A stretch of 49,370 bases of DNA from Streptomyces sp. NP-1717 (GTDB taxonomy: Bacteria > Actinomycetota > Actinomycetes > Streptomycetales > Streptomycetaceae): NCBI RefSeq assembly GCF_022695985.1, contig NZ_JAAPBF010000035.1, positions 1 through 49,370 on the forward strand. Direction: 5' to 3'. The notes under the pieces are model-generated. The model saw only the letters and a list, made by a program, of their open reading frames with translations, was not told the DNA's origin and did no database searches. Position 1 is the stretch's first letter; the number at the start of each line of letters is the position of its first letter. The position numbers were made by a program, and so were the translations under genes. This document shows positions 44,044-49,370 of the stretch, one piece after another.

Positions 44044-44883
44044 GTGCCCGCGCTCATCTTCGACTGTGACGGTGTCCTGGCCGACACCGAACGCGACGGG
44101 CATCTGCCCGCCTTCAACGAGACGTTCGCGGAATTCGGCCTGCCCGTGCGCTGGAGCGACGAGGAGTACGCGCGGAAGGTGAAGGTCGGAGGCGGCAAGG
44201 AGCGGATGCGGACGCTGCTGACGCCCGAGTTCGTCGCCGCCGCCGGCCTGCCCTCCGACCCGGACGCGCTCGATGAGCGGGTCGCCCGCTGGCACCGGCG
44301 CAAGACCGAGATCTACACCGGGATCATCCGGGGCGGAAGCGTCCCGCCCCGGCCGGGCGTGCGGCGCGTCGCCGCCGCCGCGCACGAGGCCGGGTGGACG
44401 CTCGCGGTCGCGTCCACCTCCGCGGAAGCGTCCGTCCGCAGTGTGCTCGAACTGGCCATGGGGCCGGAACTGGCCGCCCACTTCGGCGTGTTCGCCGGCG
44501 ACGTGGTCCGGCGCAAGAAGCCCGCCCCGGACATCTACGCCCTGACCGTGGATCGGCTGGGCCTGAATCCGGCGGACGCCGTCGTGATCGAGGACAGCCG
44601 CAACGGGATGCTGGCCGCGCTCGGCGCCGGGCTCGCCTGCGCGGTCACGACCAGCGCCTACACCGGTGACGAGGACTTCACCGGGGCCTTGCTGGTGGTC
44701 GACTCGCTCGGCGACCCACCGCCGCGGGAGACCGTCACCCGGGTGCTGAGCGACCCGCTCGGCGTCCGGCCCGGGCCCTGTGTGGTACTCGCGGACCTGG
44801 CCGTCCTGCCCAGCCGTGACGGCGCCCCGGACCCCACGGCAGCCGATCCGCCCGTGGACGGCCCCCGCCCCCGGCCGCGGTGA
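44044..44883 (+). CDS. HAD-superfamily phosphatase, CbbY/beta-phosphoglucomutase-like
   Basis: A 279-residue haloacid-dehalogenase-type enzyme. Motif I is IFDCDGVLADTE (nucleophile and acid-base aspartates), the cap carries KVGGGKERM typical of CbbY, motif II is ASTS, motif III is the RRKKPAPDIY lysine and motif IV is VVIEDSRNGMLAAL. CbbY dephosphorylates xylulose 1,5-bisphosphate; relatives act on other sugar phosphates. A C-terminal extension of about 50 residues is Pro/Asp-rich and disordered. The GTG start is 2 bases after the aldolase stop, so translation is coupled. Confidence 0.88.
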   Translation: MPALIFDCDGVLADTERDGHLPAFNETFAEFGLPVRWSDEEYARKVKVGGGKERMRTLLTPEFVAAAGLPSDPDALDERVARWHRRKTEIYTGIIRGGSVPPRPGVRRVAAAAHEAGWTLAVASTSAEASVRSVLELAMGPELAAHFGVFAGDVVRRKKPAPDIYALTVDRLGLNPADAVVIEDSRNGMLAALGAGLACAVTTSAYTGDEDFTGALLVVDSLGDPPPRETVTRVLSDPLGVRPGPCVVLADLAVLPSRDGAPDPTAADPPVDGPRPRPR

Positions 44884-44905
44884 CGTCGCGGCAGTCAGGA
44901 GAGCC

Positions 44906-45586
44906 ATGTCATCGCCATCACCGACACCGTCGCCGTCGTCGTCGACTCCGGCCGACGACCTCACCTTCGTCGTCCGGTCCGTCGCCCGGACCGCGGTGGA
45001 CAACGAGAAGGCCTTCGGCGATCTCGACGCCGTCGCGGGCGACGGGGACTTCGGGTACTCGCTCGCCCGCGGCTTCGAGATCGTGCTCAGCGACTGGGAC
45101 GACCTGGCCTCGGACTCCCCGGCCGACACCCTGAAGAAGGTCGCCCTGGTGATCTCCAAACGGGTGGGCGGCACCTCCGGGCCACTCTGGGGCACCGCCT
45201 TCCTGCGGGCCGCCGGGGCCGTGAAGGACCGGCCGGAGCTGAACGCCGCGGACGCCGTGGCCATGCTGCGGGCCGCCGCCGAGGGGATCAAGGCACGGGG
45301 CAGGTCCGACCTCGGGGACAAGACGCTGCTGGACGCGCTGATTCCGATGACCGACGCCCTGGAGCGGCGGCTGGCCGGCGGCGAACCGGCGGCCGGCGGT
45401 GCGGAACTCGCCGCCCTGGCCGCCACGACCGCCCGCGCCGCCGCCGACGCGACGACCCCCATGCAGGCCAGACGCGGGCGCCAGAGCTACACCGGCGAGC
45501 GCAGCATCGGCTCGCCCGACCCGGGCGCGGTGGCGATCGCCGTCATGGCGGAGCGCGTCGCCGCCGAGTGGGAGGCACGCGACTGA
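44906..45586 (+). CDS. dhaL: DhaL-type kinase subunit (second, DhaM-less set)
   Basis: A 226-residue nucleotide-binding subunit. A Ser/Pro-rich N-terminus (SSPSPTPSPSSSTP) precedes the fold. The metal motif is FGDLDAVAGDGDFGYSLARGF: all three aspartates are kept, but the usual histidine of GDGDHG is phenylalanine. ISKRVGGTSGPLWGTAFL, RSDLGDKTLLDALIP and SYTGERSIGSPDPGA complete the nucleotide site. With no DhaM near, it probably uses ATP directly, as in Citrobacter-type or erythrulose kinases. AGGAGAG precedes the ATG. It lies between the phosphatase and the DhaK gene. Confidence 0.9.
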   Translation: MSSPSPTPSPSSSTPADDLTFVVRSVARTAVDNEKAFGDLDAVAGDGDFGYSLARGFEIVLSDWDDLASDSPADTLKKVALVISKRVGGTSGPLWGTAFLRAAGAVKDRPELNAADAVAMLRAAAEGIKARGRSDLGDKTLLDALIPMTDALERRLAGGEPAAGGAELAALAATTARAAADATTPMQARRGRQSYTGERSIGSPDPGAVAIAVMAERVAAEWEARD

Positions 45587-45667
45587 CAGCGGACACCGGG
45601 CCGGGCGCCCGGACCGAATCCCCGTCCCGGGGCGCCCGGGACGGGCCGGATCAGGAGGAGTTGCGGC

Positions 45668-46663
45668 ATGAAGAAGTTCGTCAACGACCCGAAGGACTAC
45701 GTCGCGCAGATGCTGGAGGGACTGGCCCTGGCCAACCCCGACACGCTGAAGTACGTGCCCGACTACAACCTGATCATGCGTGCCGACGCCCCGCGCGAGG
45801 ACAAGGTCTCCCTTGTGCAGGGATCCGGATCCGGCCACGAGCCGGCGCACGTGATGAGCGTCGGCAAGGGGATGCTCGACGCCGCCTGCCCCGGTGACGT
45901 GTTCGCCGCGCCGCCCGCCGACTTCGTCTACGAGACGGTCAAGCGGGTCGCCTCCCCGAAGGGCGTCCTGCTGCTGGTCAACAACTACACCGGGGACCGG
46001 ATGGCGTTCGAGATGGCCGAGGAGTTGTCGCAGGCCGACGGGGTCACCGTCCGTACCCTCTTCATCGATGACGACGTGGCCGTACAGGACTCGACGTACA
46101 CCGTCGGCCGGCGCGGGGTGGCCGGCAACTTCTTCGTCATGAAGGCCGTCGGCGCCGCGGCCGAACGGGGCGCGGACCTCGACGAGCTGTACCGCATCGG
46201 CGAGAAGGTCAACTCCGTCACCCGCAGCATGGGCATGGCGCTCACCGCCTGCACGCCGCCGGCGAAGGGGTCGCCGCTGTTCGACCTGCCCGAGGACGCC
46301 GTCGAGATGGGCGTGGGCATTCACGGTGAACCGGGCCGCAAGCGCGAGAAGCTCCAGTCGGCGGACGCCATGGTGGGCGAGCTCGTCAGCGCTGTCGTGG
46401 ACGACCTGCCGTTCGCCTCCGGTGACCGCGTCGCCCTGATGGCGAACGGACTCGGCGGCACACCGATCGGTGAGCTGTACCTGGTCTACGGCCTGGCCCA
46501 CAGGCAGCTGGCCGACCGCGGCATCACGGTCGGGCGCAGCTACGTGGGTGAGTACTGCACCTCGCTCGACATGGCCGGCGCCTCCGTGACACTGGTCCGG
46601 CTGGACGACGAGATCTTCGAGCTGCTCACCGACCCGGCCGAGATCCCGATCCGGGTGTTCTGA
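45668..46663 (+). CDS. dhaK: DhaK-type kinase subunit (second, DhaM-less set)
   Basis: A 331-residue substrate-binding subunit with H57 (GSGSGHEP), D110 (NYTGD) and the covalent histidine H219 (GVGIHGEPG), so catalysis should be intact. It differs clearly from the other DhaK in this window (MKKFVNDPKDYVAQMLEGLA; PAHVMSVGKGMLD instead of PLHGGFVGPGML), which points to a different ketose substrate. D- or L-erythrulose and dihydroxyacetone are candidates from known relatives. AGGAGGAG lies upstream of the ATG. It is the last gene of the aldolase-phosphatase-kinase operon. Confidence 0.92.
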   Translation: MKKFVNDPKDYVAQMLEGLALANPDTLKYVPDYNLIMRADAPREDKVSLVQGSGSGHEPAHVMSVGKGMLDAACPGDVFAAPPADFVYETVKRVASPKGVLLLVNNYTGDRMAFEMAEELSQADGVTVRTLFIDDDVAVQDSTYTVGRRGVAGNFFVMKAVGAAAERGADLDELYRIGEKVNSVTRSMGMALTACTPPAKGSPLFDLPEDAVEMGVGIHGEPGRKREKLQSADAMVGELVSAVVDDLPFASGDRVALMANGLGGTPIGELYLVYGLAHRQLADRGITVGRSYVGEYCTSLDMAGASVTLVRLDDEIFELLTDPAEIPIRVF

Positions 46664-46675
46664 CGGGCGCCCCTG

Positions 46676-47332
46676 TCAGCAGCGGCCGCGGAGCGTCTCC
46701 GCACCGTCGCCGGTGAGATCGTCGCAGTACGTCGCGCGCCCGGTCATGGCCATGATCAGGGCCACGGTGGAGCCGGACACGAGCGCCCCGGAGCCGGCCG
46801 TGAACGGCCCGTCGTCCGCGACGAGCCGGAGCCCGCCTATACGGCCCTTGGCCAGGACCACCTGGTCCGTACCCCGGTAGTACTCGGCCACCAGCGTGAG
46901 CGTACTGATCGGATAGGGGTGGCGGATGCCGAGCGGGCGCCGGATGTCCTCGCCGTGCACGATCGCCTCGCCGAGCAGGGCGATGGCGGGGACGGGAGGC
47001 TTGGTCCTGCTCGGGACCGAGCGCCGGAACCTCTCAAGAGTCTCGGCGGGACTCGAACCCAGATGCTCGGCCAGCCGCATGGCCACCATCTTGTCGAAGT
47101 CGAACCGGCAGCGGATCACACCCGCGAGCCAGCGCACCGCGTTGAGGTTCGCCGACGCGGTGAGGTGTGCCAGCACCTCGCGCACCGTCAGCTCGGTACA
47201 GAGCGACGTCGTCGCCCACCGCTCGTCGGTCAGGTCCGCGAGATCGGCGGCCAGTGCCGCCCGCTCGGTGCGGATCAAGGGCCAGACGTCGGTCTTGCGG
47301 CCGGAGTCGGCTGTCGGTTCCGGATCGATCAC
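46676..47332 (-). CDS. Maleylpyruvate isomerase/mycothiol-dependent (DinB-like) family protein
   Basis: A 218-residue protein of the actinobacterial TIGR03083/MDMPI-N type. The four-helix DinB-like N-domain shows DVWPLIRTERAALAADLADL and LTVREVLAHLTASANL, and a second histidine lies in LLGEAIVHGEDIRRPLG; these histidines bind metal in the family. The members use mycothiol in isomerase or transferase reactions, but most are uncharacterised. The GTG at 47332 was chosen for the AGGAG ahead of it. Convergent with dhaK, 12 bp apart. No partner genes suggest the substrate. Confidence 0.82.
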   Translation of the reverse strand: MIDPEPTADSGRKTDVWPLIRTERAALAADLADLTDERWATTSLCTELTVREVLAHLTASANLNAVRWLAGVIRCRFDFDKMVAMRLAEHLGSSPAETLERFRRSVPSRTKPPVPAIALLGEAIVHGEDIRRPLGIRHPYPISTLTLVAEYYRGTDQVVLAKGRIGGLRLVADDGPFTAGSGALVSGSTVALIMAMTGRATYCDDLTGDGAETLRGRC

Positions 47333-47485
47333 GAGAGAGGCTCCTGTCACGGGTCGTGTTCTGTGCCGCACCGGAGCCGGAACGGAATTCAGGCCGGGCG
47401 TCCAGGAGAGGACTCCCGACCCGGAGCGGAATCATCGCTCGTGACCGAGTTTTCTTCCACGTTCTGAGACAACACCCGGCGGCGG

Positions 47486-48247
47486 TTACGCGGCCAGGAG
47501 GCCGGCCAGTCTGTCGCGCACACCGTCCCGGTCACTCTCAGGGGCCGCCACCAGCCTCTCCCGCTGCCCTGGGTCCCGGGACAGCACGTGCAGCCGCCCC
47601 TCGTTCCGGGCCAGGATCAGGTCGGTGCTGGCGCCCGCCGTCTCGGCCGATCCGACCGCGGTGTACTCGGTGACGGTGACCAGCGCGGAACGCTCCGACC
47701 CGGAGAGCACCGCGTCGGCGTCCACCGGCCGATCGCCGTCCGCCGACGGTCCCCGGGGCAGCCACTCGGTGAGCGTACGGAGCGCCTCGTCGAGCTTGTA
47801 CAGACCGATCTGGTGGACGCCGAGCGCGTCGATGCGGACCATCAGACAGATCTTCTCGGGCTGGGGGAGCAGCAGGATCCGCCACGGCTCGCCCGGGGCA
47901 GTGCCGGTCGTACGCGCGTCGAGCACCTTCCTGGCCCGCTGCTGGAACGCCACGGCGATGCCCAGGTCCCCCCGTACCTGGACCTCCTCGCCCGAGGACC
48001 CCGCCAGGAGCAGTTCGCGTGCGGCCAGTGAGCGGACGGCCTCGGCGAGTTCGTCGTCCGAGGGCCGCGCCTCCAGGAAGTCCACGATCGCGTCCACGGC
48101 CGTGAGTTCGGCGATGGTGTACGCGCCGAGCAGCACCGGCCCGGTGTTCACCAGATCCACCACGGCCGAGACCAGTCCCTGGGGGACGGATGCCTCGCCC
48201 GGTCCCGGCCGCGCCGCCGGGGGAGTACCGCGCCGGTCGTCGTTCAT
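47486..48247 (-). CDS. Uncharacterised soluble protein, first-described partner of the overlapping gene upstream
   Basis: A 253-residue soluble protein with no signal or membrane segment. A disordered N-terminus of 20 residues is followed by helical sequence (GLVSAVVDLVNTGPVLLGAYTIAELTAVDAIVDFLEA) and then beta-rich parts (WRILLLPQPEKICLMVRIDALGVHQIGLYKLDEALRTL). The order of helices and strands faintly recalls EspG-like chaperones of type VII secretion, but no ESX gene is nearby and I do not assert it. Its ATG overlaps the stop of the upstream gene (ATGA, 48244-48247), so both proteins are made together. Confidence 0.72.
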   Translation of the reverse strand: MNDDRRGTPPAARPGPGEASVPQGLVSAVVDLVNTGPVLLGAYTIAELTAVDAIVDFLEARPSDDELAEAVRSLAARELLLAGSSGEEVQVRGDLGIAVAFQQRARKVLDARTTGTAPGEPWRILLLPQPEKICLMVRIDALGVHQIGLYKLDEALRTLTEWLPRGPSADGDRPVDADAVLSGSERSALVTVTEYTAVGSAETAGASTDLILARNEGRLHVLSRDPGQRERLVAAPESDRDGVRDRLAGLLAA

Positions 48248-49164
48248 GCCAGACCTCCTGCCGGCCATCCGTCCGTGGAAGGCGCCGCCCGGCTCTCACG
48301 GAGCACCGCGGCGGCCGTACGGGACGGGGTCTGCGTCACCCATACGTCGGAGTTGCCGAACAGGCCCCGGCCGCCCCTCCCGGACAGCGCCTGTCCCAGC
48401 TCACCGGCCAGATCCGGCCGGTCCGGCGGTGGGAACCGGGACGCGAGTTCCTGGGACCGGGACACCGCCGTGACGTCGTCGTTCGCCTCGATCCGGCGCA
48501 GCTCCCGGGTGAGCGACCGCGCGACTGGCGGGCTCAGGGACGTGGGCACCGCCAGAACCGGCGAGAGGTACAGCGGGCGCCGCTCGGTCATCCGCGACAG
48601 CCCCCACGGCCCGACGTTGCTGTCGGTGAACTTGTAGACCACGTAGTCCATCAGGTGCCGCAGATCGCTCGGCCGCGGCAGCTTGGATCCGCCGAACGCG
48701 GCCGGGGTCTTCTCCAGCTGCACCCAGGTCCCCTGTGCCGTACGGCCGTGCAGCTTCTCCCGTACGACGTGTCCGCGCATCCCGATGTCGGGGTAGACCG
48801 CCTTGTCGATGTCGCGGTGGTGGCTGGAGAGCCGCGGATGGCTGCCCTTGGCGAACCGCCAGCTCTCGTACAGCTGTGGATCGTCCACCAGCACATGGCC
48901 GCCGCGCAGTACGTCCCGCAGCTGCGGCACCTGCAGGCCGTGCGCCTCCAGATCGGCGAGGATCACCGCCTCCTCGGGGCTGAGCCGCTCGGCGGCCCGG
49001 ACCAGGCCCTTGCGGTACGACCCGGCCCGCGCGGTGATCTCGATCATGAGCCGCACCCTGGTGCGCACCTGTTCGGCCCGCTCGGCGTGGCCGGTGTCGG
49101 AAGCCGCTCTGCCCGGCCGCTCGGCGAGCGTCCTGACGAACGCCGGCGTGTGCTTGCGCTTCAT
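48244..49164 (-). CDS. Uncharacterised protein with a His/Asp/Trp-rich core
   Basis: About 306 residues from the ATG at 49164. The N-terminal third is charged and helical (KRKHTPAFVRTLAERPGRA; LMIEITARAGSYRKGLVRAAERLSPEEAVILADLE). The middle part is dense in potential functional residues: WRFAKGSHPRLSSHHRDIDKAVYPD, HGRTAQGTWVQLEKTP, YKFTDSNVGPWGLSRMTERRPLY. No signal peptide or membrane helix. I do not recognise the family. The start is uncertain: no clear ribosome site precedes 49164, and in-frame starts at 49185 and 49227 also exist. It overlaps the next gene by 4 bases. Confidence 0.68.
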   Translation of the reverse strand: MKRKHTPAFVRTLAERPGRAASDTGHAERAEQVRTRVRLMIEITARAGSYRKGLVRAAERLSPEEAVILADLEAHGLQVPQLRDVLRGGHVLVDDPQLYESWRFAKGSHPRLSSHHRDIDKAVYPDIGMRGHVVREKLHGRTAQGTWVQLEKTPAAFGGSKLPRPSDLRHLMDYVVYKFTDSNVGPWGLSRMTERRPLYLSPVLAVPTSLSPPVARSLTRELRRIEANDDVTAVSRSQELASRFPPPDRPDLAGELGQALSGRGGRGLFGNSDVWVTQTPSRTAAAVLRESRAAPSTDGWPAGGLA

Positions 49165-49326
49165 CTCGTCAGTACAGCACGACACCCGGGCACGCGCAGG
49201 GGCTGGCGGCCCGCGCGACTTTGCCATTCCTTTACAACCTGGTCCGTCGCCCCCTCGTCTCTCCTCCCGATCACCGGCCCCGCCCGCCGGATCCCCGGGC
49301 AGGCGGACGACGAAAGAGAGCGACTC

Positions 49327-49370
49327 ATGCGCCGAACCGTCCTCAGTGCCATGGCACTCGCGAGCACCGC
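49327..49370 (+). CDS. N-terminus of a probable secreted protein (cut by window edge)
   Basis: Fourteen codons, MRRTVLSAMALAST, with AAAGAGAG seven bases before the ATG. Two arginines followed by a hydrophobic alanine-rich stretch look like the beginning of a Sec signal peptide. The rest lies outside the window. It is divergent from the uncharacterised gene pair. Confidence 0.5.
   Translation, partial: MRRTVLSAMALAST

Noticed and set aside
47486..48247. EspG-like type VII secretion chaperone
   Set aside because: Only a vague resemblance in the order of secondary structure; no WXG100, EccC or other ESX genes are in the window.

Overview
The window looks like chromosomal DNA from a high-GC actinomycete, almost certainly Streptomyces or a close relative. 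Coding DNA is GC-rich with G/C in nearly all third positions. Starts are often GTG, and many genes overlap by 4 bases (ATGA or GTGA). Exported proteins have Tat or lipoprotein signals. The families are typical of the genus: AfsR-like regulator, DUF3040, TerD/TerB, BlaI-M56 pairs, a GH75 chitosanase and a mycothiol-type isomerase domain. No rRNA, tRNA, CRISPR, phage or transposase gene was seen. Genes run off both window ends.

Layout. 0.5-11.4 kb is a probable sugar or polyol uptake and catabolism locus. A plus-strand operon holds an aldehyde dehydrogenase, an RbsABC-type ABC transporter (ATPase, permease, binding lipoprotein) and a secreted protein of unknown family, every junction overlapping. 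It converges at a strong terminator on a minus-strand operon of an FGGY kinase, a GlpA-like dehydrogenase with a [2Fe-2S] tail and a second flavoprotein. 11.6-16.1 kb holds an uncharacterised protein, an amino-acid permease, a chitosanase, a Nudix hydrolase and a 49-residue protein. 16.2-22.6 kb has a frameshifted GH127-type glycosidase with ricin-like domains, divergent from a giant AfsR-like regulator. 22.6-24.5 kb carries two siderophore-related genes. 24.6-26.4 kb is a NarL-type two-component system, with two adjacent 21-bp direct repeats upstream. 26.6-30.4 kb encodes ion transport: an ArsB/NhaD-type permease, a DUF3040 protein and a KhtTU-like cation/proton antiporter pair.

30.5-33.5 kb links TerD, a BlaI-type repressor with an M56 sensor protease, and a TerB-like protein. 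Closely related inverted repeats precede terD/blaI and terB, so they may form one small regulon. A MITE-like repeat lies in this block. 33.5-40.0 kb, all on the minus strand, holds a flavin oxidoreductase, a PadR regulator, a 2,4-dienoyl-CoA reductase (fadH-like) with a perfect 34-bp palindrome upstream, and a PTS-type dihydroxyacetone kinase (dhaKLM). Next comes about 780 bp with no convincing gene but several hairpins, ending in a 15-bp stem just ahead of a small MerR-type regulator. After an acetyltransferase and a DUF4331 protein, 43.2-46.7 kb holds a second dihydroxyacetone-kinase-type module: class II aldolase, CbbY-like HAD phosphatase, DhaL and DhaK without DhaM. The window ends with a maleylpyruvate-isomerase-like protein and two overlapping genes of unknown function.

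The recurring theme is carbon metabolism around small polyols and ketoses, with three different kinase systems (FGGY, PTS-linked Dak, ATP-type Dak). The points most worth following up are the aldolase-HAD-DhaLK module, the putative BlaI/Ter regulon, the structured non-coding region before the MerR gene, and the unknown secreted protein fused translationally to the sugar transporter operon.
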